From Halobacteriovorax sp. (GTDB lineage Bacteria; Bdellovibrionota; Bacteriovoracia; Bacteriovoracales; Bacteriovoracaceae): a stretch of DNA of 12,249 bases. The translations under genes and the position numbers were made by a program. This document shows positions 6,110-12,249 of the stretch, piece after piece. How positions within the stretch are numbered: position 1 is the stretch's first letter; each line of letters starts with the position of its first letter. The DNA lies in the NCBI GenBank assembly GCA_002686115.1, contig NZAF01000080.1, positions 1-12,249 on the forward strand, written 5' to 3'. The notes below the pieces were generated by a model that worked only from the letters and a program-made list of their open reading frames with translations, ran no database searches and was not told the origin of the DNA.

Positions 6110-8038
6110 ATGAAATCTTTTAAAAAAGGCGTAGGATATGTAATGACCTTACTATCACTATGCACCCCACTAACCTCTTGTAAGACAGATCCACTGCAGG
6201 AATATATTGATAGCAAGTGGAAGCCAATGACGGAAACAGAATTAAGACAAGAGTCTATAAAAAACTCTGTATCTATCGTTAAAAAGCTAAGTTCACCAAA
6301 CTTTGTATTTTCAGTGAAGACACAAGCAATTGACAAAGTCGTAAAGGAATCAAAGTTTGAAAATCTGAACTTAGAAAACACAAGAGTCGTTGGTAATAAA
6401 CAATTACTTACTTTAAAGACGACAATTAATAATAAATTCCCTATTAGTGATAAAAATGAAAAATTTGTAGATTTAAATGCAGACCTAGACTTCTCTTTAA
6501 GTCTTCAAGCAAGTACACATGAGGACAATACGAATCTAAGCAATGAGATATCCTTAAAAGTTATTCCACGACTAAACAAGATTAAGATCAATGACCTAAG
6601 TTATGAAGGCAACCTAAGTCTACATGAAGCAAGTCTTAAGTTTATCACGAATCAAGTTAATAAATATGCAAACAATATCTCTGGTGTCATAGCAAAGAAC
6701 AACTTTACAAAAATAGAGGTTCCTCTTCAAAGCATAGACTTTAAAAAACCTGTAAAAAGTACAAATGATGGGATTGAAGTGAACTTTGAAGGAGAAAATG
6801 TTGTTCTTCCTTTAAAGACAGTTGGTGTTTCATGGCTTATCAAAGAAAATGAAATCATTGGACTAACACAATTAAGTACAGAAACTTATGAAGAATCTAC
6901 TTTTGAAGATGAAACCATAGAAGACTTTGGTGACCTAGAAAATCTATTTGAAAGAATATTACAAGATAATTTTGATATCACACTTAATAGAGAAGAAGAT
7001 ATTTGGTTTGCTATTGGAAAAGGCTTTCTTGCTAATACTATTAATCAAACTTTCAAAAAAGCTTCACTCTGCGCAAAAGTTGATGACAGTCTGCCAAGAA
7101 GTGAATTTGGAGACAAGATTTCAATCTCAGACCATGTACCAAATTGTACGCCAACAAGAGACTGTACACCTACAAGAAATTGTTCGTTTCATAAGAGTAA
7201 GGATTCGAGAAATTGCTCAGCATGCATGGTAAGAAATCCCTTTGGAGGTTGTATCATTAGAGGCAACGATCCTATTTGCGAAGCCGCTAAAGCTGCACAA
7301 AATGCTGCCTATGAAGCTGACTATGCCCTAAAAAAAGCTGATTGTGAGAGAATTAAGACACTTGAAAAGCAGGCATGTGAACTTGAAAAAGCCGGTGAGA
7401 AGGCGCTATGTGAGACAGGAAAAGCATTTATCTTAGCAACAAAGGACATAGGTAATTACAATGGTTCTGTTACAGGTAACCTAGATATGAAGGCATGTGT
7501 TAAGAATTTCTATGTAAATGAGAGTTTTGATAATATCGATATCAATCTAAATGTGAATGGTAGAGCAGATACTGAAGTTGCCGTAAGCTTTACACCTACT
7601 GGATTAAGTGGACATGCTCTATGTCACAGTAGTTTTGATGAAAGACAAAGATTTATTGCAAATATTAATAATTACAGTCTAAAAACTAAGAGTAGTATAA
7701 AATTAGAAGATTCAAAACTAGTCCTAGATATTGAGAGTGCAAAAGTACCATACACAATAAGTCCTTCACCTCTTGAGTTTCTATACACAAGTCCTGCTAT
7801 GACTATTGCATGCCAAGGATTAAATATCTTAAAACAAATTGCACTACCATTGATTGTATTAAATGACTTTAGCTCAGGCGATGACAATTTAGATGGTAAG
7901 TATGAAGAAGACATTGATTTTGAATCAGTCACTGTAGACATAAAACTGCCGACTCAAAAATTCGCAAATAGTGAACTTGAAACAAATGACACATTAGAAA
8001 CAGAAAAAGCTTATATTTTTTCTAATACAATAAAATAA
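6110..8038 (+). CDS. Lipoprotein of unknown function with an internal eight-cysteine module
   Basis: The 642-aa protein has a lipoprotein signal with lipobox LTSC (C24). Position +2 is Lys, so outer-membrane sorting is likely if enterobacterial rules apply. Residues 50-320 are mixed helix and beta, with many alternating strands (KQLLTLKTTIN, LDFSLSLQA, EISLKVIP). This could be a lipid-binding barrel-like fold, but I recognise no family. Residues 346-358 hold a doubled CTPTR[DN] hexamer. Residues 352-423 form a module with cysteines at 352, 358, 369, 372, 381, 390, 412 and 423, including the core NPFGGCIIRGNDP and a helix of 11-residue repeats starting CE at 390, 412, 423 and 434. More beta-rich sequence follows (450-615), with a hydrophobic stretch (ILKQIALPLIVL) and an acidic loop. 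AAGGAGAGA precedes the ATG by 6 nt. The next gene, a phospholipase A2 homologue, carries the same module 13 bp downstream, implying a joint function. Confidence 0.75.
   Translation: MKSFKKGVGYVMTLLSLCTPLTSCKTDPLQEYIDSKWKPMTETELRQESIKNSVSIVKKLSSPNFVFSVKTQAIDKVVKESKFENLNLENTRVVGNKQLLTLKTTINNKFPISDKNEKFVDLNADLDFSLSLQASTHEDNTNLSNEISLKVIPRLNKIKINDLSYEGNLSLHEASLKFITNQVNKYANNISGVIAKNNFTKIEVPLQSIDFKKPVKSTNDGIEVNFEGENVVLPLKTVGVSWLIKENEIIGLTQLSTETYEESTFEDETIEDFGDLENLFERILQDNFDITLNREEDIWFAIGKGFLANTINQTFKKASLCAKVDDSLPRSEFGDKISISDHVPNCTPTRDCTPTRNCSFHKSKDSRNCSACMVRNPFGGCIIRGNDPICEAAKAAQNAAYEADYALKKADCERIKTLEKQACELEKAGEKALCETGKAFILATKDIGNYNGSVTGNLDMKACVKNFYVNESFDNIDINLNVNGRADTEVAVSFTPTGLSGHALCHSSFDERQRFIANINNYSLKTKSSIKLEDSKLVLDIESAKVPYTISPSPLEFLYTSPAMTIACQGLNILKQIALPLIVLNDFSSGDDNLDGKYEEDIDFESVTVDIKLPTQKFANSELETNDTLETEKAYIFSNTIK
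7145..7180 (+). repeat. Tandem 18-bp repeat encoding CTPTR[DN] twice
   Basis: Two adjacent 18-bp units at 7145-7162 and 7163-7180 encode CTPTRD and CTPTRN, at the entrance of the cysteine module. The sister gene has only one such unit (CRPTRS at 8130-8147). A short in-frame duplication in the lipoprotein gene is the simplest explanation. Confidence 0.7.
7163..7378 (+). repeat. Shared eight-cysteine module, copy 1 (in the lipoprotein)
   Basis: It codes for residues 352-423 of the lipoprotein. Cysteine spacing is 6, 11, 3, 9, 9, 22 and 11 residues, identical to copy 2 at 8130-8345. Hand alignment gives 54 of 72 identical residues with no gaps. In the 27-codon core around NPFGGC, 12 codons differ silently and two encode Ile/Val swaps. 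The copies are therefore not a recent duplication, and the protein sequence has been held by selection. Confidence 0.9.
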
Positions 8039-8051
8039 AAAGGGAAAACAA

Positions 8052-8681
8052 ATGAAACAGATATTAAAAGTAGTATTTTTTACAATTTTAACAACACTTA
8101 CCTATGCAGACTTTTTCACAAACCTTGAATGTAGACCGACAAGAAGTTGTGATTTTAAAATCAAAAAAGATACAAGAGGCTGTTCTGCATGTTTAGTAAA
8201 AAATCCATTTGGCGGTTGTATCGTAAGAGGAAATGACCCCGTTTGCGAAGCAGCAAAGGCAGCTCAAAATGCAGCCTATGAAACTGAATACGCCCTTAAG
8301 AAAGCGGATTGTGAAAGAATTAAGTCACAGCAAAAATTAGCATGTGAAGTTCTAAAAACTAAAGGTATTCCAATTTATGGAAATTGGTGTGGACCTGGAC
8401 ATCCAGCGAAAGGTTATGAATTAAGTATAGAAGAAAACCGTAAGCCAATTGATGAACTAGACCTACTTTGTAAAGAACATGATTTCAGTTATTCTAAAAG
8501 TGGCTGTAAAACAAGTGATTGCCTATGTGATGCTGACAAGAAATTACTTGAAGGCGCATTTATGATTATTGACGGAATCATTCCTACAAGTTCTCAAGAA
8601 ATAGCAGCCTATGGAGTTGTACAATACTTTCTTTTGCAAGCTCCTGTTCAGTGTATGGCAGGCATATTAGAAAGACTTTAG
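8052..8681 (+). CDS. Secreted phospholipase A2-like enzyme with an N-terminal cysteine module
   Basis: The 209-aa protein has a signal peptide (cleavage after TYA, residue 19). The eight-cysteine module follows at 27-98, then a phospholipase A2 fold at about 108-170. The calcium loop is YGNWCGPG (109-116). The catalytic helix is DLLCKEHDF, with H143 as general base and D144 as calcium ligand. The second helix is DCLCDAD, where D160 takes the place of the Asp99 that supports the catalytic His in animal secreted enzymes. Extra cysteines (113, 140, 152, 157, 159, 201) suit a disulphide-rich exported protein. The predicted activity is calcium-dependent release of fatty acid from the sn-2 position of phospholipids. 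AGGGA lies 6 nt before the ATG and 13 bp separate it from the lipoprotein gene, so the two are cotranscribed. All key catalytic residues are present. The substrate (prey membrane, own envelope or a competitor) is unknown. Confidence 0.85.
   Translation: MKQILKVVFFTILTTLTYADFFTNLECRPTRSCDFKIKKDTRGCSACLVKNPFGGCIVRGNDPVCEAAKAAQNAAYETEYALKKADCERIKSQQKLACEVLKTKGIPIYGNWCGPGHPAKGYELSIEENRKPIDELDLLCKEHDFSYSKSGCKTSDCLCDADKKLLEGAFMIIDGIIPTSSQEIAAYGVVQYFLLQAPVQCMAGILERL
8130..8345 (+). repeat. Shared eight-cysteine module, copy 2 (in the phospholipase)
   Basis: It codes for residues 27-98, with cysteines at 27, 33, 44, 47, 56, 65, 87 and 98, matching copy 1 cysteine for cysteine. The second half is a helix of 11-residue units: CEAAKAAQNAA, YETEYALKKAD, CERIKSQQKLA, then CE. 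The phospholipase domain begins about ten residues after the module, so the module acts as an N-terminal accessory domain here, whereas it is internal in the lipoprotein. Confidence 0.9.
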
Positions 8682-8688
8682 AGAAGAG

Positions 8689-8723
8689 AAAGAGGTCGAA
8701 AAACTATAGTCGGCCTCTTTTTT
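8689..8723 (+). terminator. Strong Rho-independent terminator after the phospholipase gene
   Basis: AAAGAGGTCGA (8689-8699) pairs with TCGGCCTCTTT (8710-8720) to give an 11-bp stem with one G-U pair and a 10-nt loop. T residues continue to 8723, followed by AATTTTTT. It starts 8 nt after the stop codon and closes the lipoprotein/phospholipase unit. Confidence 0.88.
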
Positions 8724-8813
8724 AATTTTTTAAGTTAAACAAATTCTATATCAAGCTTACTTATATCTCTCACAATGTTGCAAAAAACATAATAAGTAAG
8801 ATAGGATAAGAAA

Positions 8814-9536
8814 ATGAGAAAAGACTTATACATTATTTTTTTATTACTACTTTCACTTAACACATACTCCTTTATCAATATTGAAAACCTCAGAAAGAAC
8901 TCTAAGCAAGGTTTTAATACAAGTGGAAAATTACTGTTTAACCAACAAACTGGTAATACTGATAAAATTTTATACTCGGCTTCTACATTCAATTCCTACA
9001 AAAAAAATGGCAATGAATTGATTTTAATTGGAACATTAAGATACGGTGAAAGTTTTGATAGAAAAGACACTGAAGATGGAAGCCTTCATTTAAGATATAC
9101 CTATGACCTCACAAAAAAGCACCACATAGAGTCTTATACCCAATATCAATATAATGATTTCAAGGCCCTTAATTCGAGAAAGCTAATAGGACTTGGCTAT
9201 AGACTTACATCTGAATATTTAAATGCAGGAATTGGTGCATTTAATGAAAGAGAGAGACTTAAGACCACAAGTGATGAAAACGCGACAAGGGGTAATATAT
9301 ATCTTTCTAGTTCATTAAAAAGTGATACTGGATTTAATTTTGCAACCATCATCTATTATCAGCCAGCGCTAAATGATACTGGAGATAAGAGACTAATTCT
9401 AGATACAGGTATTTCTCAGGAAATCACAAAAAGACTTTCAATGATTATAGAATATCATGTTATTTATGATGAAAATCCTCCACCAAGAATTCAAACAACA
9501 GATACATCTTTAATGTTTGGTTTTACTTTAAAGTAA
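8814..9536 (+). CDS. DUF481 / YdiY-like outer-membrane protein
   Basis: The 240-aa protein has a signal peptide (MRKDLYIIFLLLLSLNTYS). The body is amphipathic beta strands arranged as in DUF481 proteins: a GNTDKILYSAS strand, YGES-loop, LHLRYTYDLTKKHHIESYTQYQYNDF, then SRKLIGLGYRL, ending in SLMFGFTLK. The YDLT...Q-YQ-NDF...G-GYRL block is the family hallmark. YdiY-type proteins are small outer-membrane barrels, some induced by salt; their biochemical role is not established. AGGAT lies 6 nt before the ATG. The gene follows the phospholipase terminator, so it should have its own promoter, but I see no convincing -35/-10 pair in 8724-8813. It converges on cdd with only 2 bp between stop codons. 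Confidence 0.75.
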   Translation: MRKDLYIIFLLLLSLNTYSFINIENLRKNSKQGFNTSGKLLFNQQTGNTDKILYSASTFNSYKKNGNELILIGTLRYGESFDRKDTEDGSLHLRYTYDLTKKHHIESYTQYQYNDFKALNSRKLIGLGYRLTSEYLNAGIGAFNERERLKTTSDENATRGNIYLSSSLKSDTGFNFATIIYYQPALNDTGDKRLILDTGISQEITKRLSMIIEYHVIYDENPPPRIQTTDTSLMFGFTLK

Positions 9537-9537
9537 A
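9522..9537. repeat. Palindrome at the junction of two convergent genes
   Basis: TTTACTTTAAAGTAAA is a perfect 16-bp palindrome spanning the stop codon of the DUF481 gene (9534-9536), one base before the stop codon of cdd (9539-9541). It can fold as a 6-bp AU-rich hairpin with a TTAA loop in either transcript. It is the only candidate for ending the two transcripts here, and it would be a weak one. Confidence 0.4.
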
Positions 9538-9538
9538 T

Positions 9539-9949
9539 CTAAGAAGTAAAAGAGTTAAAAGGTATTGGCAATAAGTCCTTAAACGTTACGACTTTTTTGA
9601 TACCATCAAGATTCGCTAAATAAACTGGAACTGATGGGTCATAGAACTCTGCAAATGTTTGCAAACAAAGAGCGCAAGGAACCGCTGGCTCTTGTTCATG
9701 AGTAACAACAATCACATATTCAATTTCAGACTTACCAATTGTAGCAACAGAGTTAAGGATTGCATTTCTCTCGGCACAAATACATCCACCATAACTAGCA
9801 TTTTCAACATTACAACCAACAAAGACTTTATCATGACCTTTAAACTTTATGGCCGAACCAACTTTAAAGTTAGAATAAGGTGCATAAGCATTTTCTCTAA
9901 CATCAAGTGCTAATTGATAAGACTTTTTAATTTCTGAGCTAACTTCCAA
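9539..9949 (-). CDS. cdd: Cytidine deaminase
   Basis: The 136-aa protein is the usual length of the small homotetrameric enzyme, which deaminates cytidine and deoxycytidine to uridine and deoxyuridine in pyrimidine salvage. Zinc ligands C58, C92 and C95 and the catalytic Glu60 sit in the motifs CAERNA (58-63) and PCALC (91-95). The N-terminal YAPYSNFKVGSA and the NVENASYGG nucleoside-binding loop are typical. The second zinc motif is slightly unusual: PCALCLQ replaces the common PCGxCRQ. The start is TTG at 9949, chosen because AAGGA lies 6 nt upstream. The nearby ATG (9957-9955 on the minus strand) is in another frame and closes after five codons. The gene follows a DUF4430-like gene by 18 bp on the same strand, so the two are probably cotranscribed, and it ends against the DUF481 gene. 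Confidence 0.95.
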   Translation of the reverse strand: MEVSSEIKKSYQLALDVRENAYAPYSNFKVGSAIKFKGHDKVFVGCNVENASYGGCICAERNAILNSVATIGKSEIEYVIVVTHEQEPAVPCALCLQTFAEFYDPSVPVYLANLDGIKKVVTFKDLLPIPFNSFTS

Positions 9950-9955
9950 TGTTCA

Positions 9956-9960
9956 TCCTT
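9956..9960 (-). promoter_or_regulatory. Ribosome binding site supporting a TTG start for cdd
   Basis: On the minus strand AAGGA lies 6 nt before TTG at 9949. No ATG or GTG exists in frame nearby, and the protein aligns with the family from its first residues. The rare start codon probably lowers expression. Confidence 0.7.
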
Positions 9961-9967
9961 TTTTTAA

Positions 9968-10405
9968 TTAGTCACAAAACTGAGCTGGCTTAATCTTATA
10001 AGTTTTCTGGTGTTTATCATCCCATATTCCACTCTTATAAGAAACATAGCAGAAATACCAAGAAATGTGATCATTATCAGAGACAAAGACATCACCAGGA
10101 TAAAATCCTGATGTTTGACCATTAATATCAAAACACCATCCGTGAGATCTCATATCAGTATCACTCAAAACTTCCATAGCATCAAGACCATATGGTGTAT
10201 TAAAAGCAGACTCTAGGTGATTTATACTTCCGCGAAAAGGAATACTAAATTCACTTAAGGTTTCAACTGTCGCTTGGCCAACTGACACCTCTTCTTGTAC
10301 TTGAATTTTAGTTGAGAGCAGTGCATTTGGAGAACACGGTCCAATAAATTCAATAGTTAGCGCGAAAGAACGCACCGCAACAAACAATGCTAATAAAATC
10401 TTCAT
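9968..10405 (-). CDS. Secreted DUF4430-like domain protein
   Basis: The 145-aa protein has a signal peptide (MKILLALFVAVRSFA) and one small beta-rich domain. The block HGWCFDINGQTSGFYPGDVFVSDNDHISWYFCYVSYKSGIW, split here by loops at about 95-115, resembles DUF4430, the beta-grasp-like domain shared with the C-terminal part of transcobalamin-type proteins. The W-x-x-x-NG and GD...I-W motifs lie in the usual order. Cysteines at 24, 91, 119 and 144 suggest two disulphides. AAAGGAG lies 4 nt before the ATG, a strong ribosome binding site. It is first in a two-gene unit with cdd, but nothing links the two functions. Stand-alone DUF4430 proteins have no settled role; ligand or surface binding is possible. 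Confidence 0.65.
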   Translation of the reverse strand: MKILLALFVAVRSFALTIEFIGPCSPNALLSTKIQVQEEVSVGQATVETLSEFSIPFRGSINHLESAFNTPYGLDAMEVLSDTDMRSHGWCFDINGQTSGFYPGDVFVSDNDHISWYFCYVSYKSGIWDDKHQKTYKIKPAQFCD

Positions 10406-10513
10406 AAGACTCCTTTAGAGATTCTATATAAAATAAATTGGGACAAAGCAAAAAGTTTTTCATTTTCGTAAATTTTTTGTATTCTATATGGCCTCCAAAT
10501 AAAAAGGATAATT

Positions 10514-11887
10514 ATGTCAGTATTTGTTAATAGAACATTAAATATGAAAAAGATCGAAGCTATTGGCTTTGACATGGATTATACATTAGTACAGTACAAG
10601 ACCGAAGCATTCGAGGAATTCGTTCATGGGCTTGTAGCAGAAAAGATGGTTCAGACACTTGGCTATCCAAAAGATGTTCTTGATTTAAAATTTAATTTTA
10701 AACTCGTTATTCAAGGCCTTATCATAGATAGACATCACGGAAATCTCCTACAAGTAAGCCGATATGGAAAAGTTAAAATTGCTCATCACGGATTAACTCC
10801 CCTAACATATGATCAACAACAAAAACTTTATAAAAATAAAGTAATTGACTTAAGTTCAGCTCAATACCAAAGCATGGATACTAATTTCTCTGTTTCTAAC
10901 GGGGTTCTTTATGCCCAACTTGTTGACCTAAAAGATAAGGGAATGGACCTTCCAGATTATGAAAAATTATCAAAAGATATCAAGTATGCAATTGATCTCG
11001 CTCACTCTGATGGATCGTTAAAAAATTATGCAGTTGAAAATATTGAGAAATTCATCATTCAAGATAAGAATACAGTCAAACTTCTAGAGAGATTTAAGCG
11101 TTTTGGTAAGAAGCTTATCATTATTACTAATTCTGAATGGTGGTGGACTGAAAAACTTATGGATCATGCTATTACTCCATTTTTAGAAGAACATAAAGAC
11201 TGGAAAGAACTCTTTGATATCACAATCTGTCTGGCCATGAAGCCTGGCTTCTTTAATTCAAACAATATGTTTTTAAAAGTTGATCCATCAAATGGACTTA
11301 TGAGTAATCATGTAGGACCGATCACAAATGGATTCTACCAAGGTGGATATGCAGGAAAGCTTCAAGAGGACTTAGGACTTGATGGAGAACAAATTCTTTA
11401 TCTAGGTGATCATATCTATGGAGATGTTCTGACACTTAAAAAGACTTTTAACTGGAGAACGGCCCTTGTGCTCGAGCCCCTTGCTGAAGAACTTGAGGCC
11501 ATTAAAAACTCTTCTTCAATTCAAAAGGTCATTGATAAGTTAATGGCCGAGAAGGCACTACTTGAAAGAAAGTTAAATCTGCTAGAATTAAAAAAACACG
11601 AAAAGCCAGAAGAGTTTAAAAAAGAAGATCTTGGTAAGATTTACTCTGATATTGATAAGATCAATGGTGAAATCTCTGAGAACCTAGAGAAGTACAATGG
11701 TTATTTTAACCCATATTGGGGTGAAATGATGCGTGCTGGTCAAGAAGAGTCACGTTTTGCAGACCAGGTAGAGAAGTACGCTTGTATTTATATGTCAAAA
11801 GTGAGTGACCTTATAGAATATACTCCAAGAACTTATTTCAGACCGATTAAAAGGATTATGGCACACGAGATTTGCGAAGAAGATTAA
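10514..11887 (+). CDS. HAD-IG family 5'-nucleotidase
   Basis: The 457-aa protein has HAD motif I GFDMDYTLVQYK (nucleophile D20, acid D22), motif II IITNS (203-207) and motif IV YLGDHIYGDV (296-305). It matches the HAD superfamily IG 5'-nucleotidase family (cytosolic purine 5'-nucleotidase/NT5DC-like), which removes phosphate from nucleoside monophosphates using magnesium. The family's C-terminal block is present: FNPYWGEMMRAG (398-409), then YACIYMSKVSDL and YTPRTYFRP. A charged coiled coil (about 325-392) is inserted before it, as in other members. There is no signal peptide, so it is cytoplasmic. AGGAT lies 4 nt before the ATG at 10514. Met11 is a possible but less favoured start. It is divergent from the DUF4430/cdd unit, and its 3' end overlaps the next gene by 16 bp. 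It could serve nucleotide recycling, as cdd does nearby. Exact substrate unknown. Confidence 0.9.
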   Translation: MSVFVNRTLNMKKIEAIGFDMDYTLVQYKTEAFEEFVHGLVAEKMVQTLGYPKDVLDLKFNFKLVIQGLIIDRHHGNLLQVSRYGKVKIAHHGLTPLTYDQQQKLYKNKVIDLSSAQYQSMDTNFSVSNGVLYAQLVDLKDKGMDLPDYEKLSKDIKYAIDLAHSDGSLKNYAVENIEKFIIQDKNTVKLLERFKRFGKKLIIITNSEWWWTEKLMDHAITPFLEEHKDWKELFDITICLAMKPGFFNSNNMFLKVDPSNGLMSNHVGPITNGFYQGGYAGKLQEDLGLDGEQILYLGDHIYGDVLTLKKTFNWRTALVLEPLAEELEAIKNSSSIQKVIDKLMAEKALLERKLNLLELKKHEKPEEFKKEDLGKIYSDIDKINGEISENLEKYNGYFNPYWGEMMRAGQEESRFADQVEKYACIYMSKVSDLIEYTPRTYFRPIKRIMAHEICEED

Positions 11888-12249
11888 TCCTCCTATATTT
11901 TATCGTCTTTCATACCTTTGCTGCTGAATCTACTCGTAGCGAAGTAAATCGCTTTCATGTCTTAAATGACAGAAAGCATACCGATAAGACTTTATTGCAA
12001 AATAAAGGGCAGTATCTTTGGTTAGACGCAGAGATATCTTCAAAACTCATTAAATTATTTGGCGAAGTTAGTAATACTGACTCCGCCTCGAATGAAGCAA
12101 GTCAAACACTTGAAGTGACAAAGCTTTTAACTGGAGAGCTTAATACTGAAAAGTATATCAATCTTCATTTAGACTTACAGATTCCATTCATTCCATTTCG
12201 TTATAGAGGGTTTCAATTCCTACCAGGTATTATGTATGAAACACACCTA
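11872..12249 (+). CDS. Secreted protein of unknown function, cut by the window edge
   Basis: A frame open from the TTG at 11872 to the last base gives 126 codons without a stop. It opens with a textbook signal peptide, MRRRLILLYFIVFHTFAA, cleaved before ESTRSE. The mature part is hydrophilic with alternating strands (QYLWLDAEISSKLIKLFGEV, KYINLHLDLQIPFIPFRYRG), which would suit an outer-membrane barrel or a periplasmic beta-rich protein. I do not recognise a family. The start overlaps the last 16 bases of the nucleotidase gene in a different frame, so translation is probably coupled. The nearby Shine-Dalgarno match is poor (GAG just before the TTG), which fits coupling. No other in-frame start exists between the upstream stop (11848-11850) and the signal peptide. 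The 3' end lies outside the window. Confidence 0.7.
   Translation, partial: MRRRLILLYFIVFHTFAAESTRSEVNRFHVLNDRKHTDKTLLQNKGQYLWLDAEISSKLIKLFGEVSNTDSASNEASQTLEVTKLLTGELNTEKYINLHLDLQIPFIPFRYRGFQFLPGIMYETHL

Noticed and set aside
6079..6381. Minus-strand open frame across the start of the lipoprotein gene, and similar shadows at 4996-5356, 5596-5835, 6948-7232 and 7672-7941
   Set aside because: All overlap genes with signal peptides and conserved motifs on the plus strand and encode low-complexity products without motifs.
8735..8992. Minus-strand open frame opposite the DUF481 gene
   Set aside because: It is antisense to a signal peptide and has no ribosome binding site or recognisable domain.
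9659..9913. Plus-strand 84-codon open frame opposite cdd
   Set aside because: cdd has all catalytic motifs; this is its antisense shadow.
11963..11989. TAAATGAC...ACCGATAA, resembling a second sigma-28 promoter
   Set aside because: The spacer is 9 bp, not 11, and the site lies inside the coding region of the secreted protein.
1..12249. CRISPR arrays, tRNA/rRNA genes, insertion sequences, toxin-antitoxin or phage genes
   Set aside because: No regularly spaced repeats, cloverleaf, transposase motifs or terminal inverted repeats were seen on either strand by eye.

Overview
The window is AT-rich, densely coded Gram-negative DNA. Nearly every protein has a signal peptide, and outer-membrane proteins are frequent. 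The chemoreceptor hairpin (QTKLLAFNASVEAARAGEHG) and the mix of genes suggest a predatory-type member of the Bdellovibrionota, most likely the Bacteriovorax/Halobacteriovorax side. This is an inference from style and composition. There is no rRNA or other marker to prove it.

Left part (1-3340). A periplasmic di-haem cytochrome c peroxidase/MauG-family protein (274-1806, +) converges on an outer-membrane porin-like protein (1862-3028, -). They share a bidirectional terminator between their 3' ends. A 313-bp divergent spacer follows. It holds a possible porin promoter, a terminator-like hairpin with no obvious parent gene, and a very good sigma-28 (FliA)-type promoter pointing right.

Chemosensory pair (3342-5902, +). 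A small secreted single-Cache protein is followed after 23 bp by a methyl-accepting chemotaxis protein. The receptor gene is broken by two opposite frameshifts about 460 bp apart. Frame 2 gives TM1 and half of the Cache sensor, frame 1 gives the rest of the sensor, and frame 2 again gives TM2 and the signalling domain. All three pieces are otherwise clean, so this is either a very recent lesion or a pair of sequence errors.

Cysteine-module pair (6110-8681, +). This is the most unusual part. A 642-aa lipoprotein of unknown function is followed 13 bp later by a secreted phospholipase A2-like protein with an intact calcium loop and catalytic His/Asp residues. The two are otherwise unlike, but both carry the same 72-residue module with eight cysteines at identical spacing (54/72 residues identical) and a helical 11-residue repeat beginning Cys-Glu. 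They probably work together at the outer membrane or outside the cell. A strong terminator closes the unit. Upstream lies a perfect TGTGA-N6-TCACA (CRP/FNR-type) palindrome overlapping a perfect TATAAT.

Right part (8814-12249). A DUF481/YdiY-like outer-membrane protein (+) converges with a two-gene minus-strand unit: a secreted DUF4430-like protein, then cytidine deaminase (cdd) with a TTG start. Divergent from that unit is a HAD-IG 5'-nucleotidase (10514-11887, +). A secreted protein runs off the right edge; its signal peptide is encoded in the last bases of the nucleotidase gene, with a 16-bp overlap and a TTG start.
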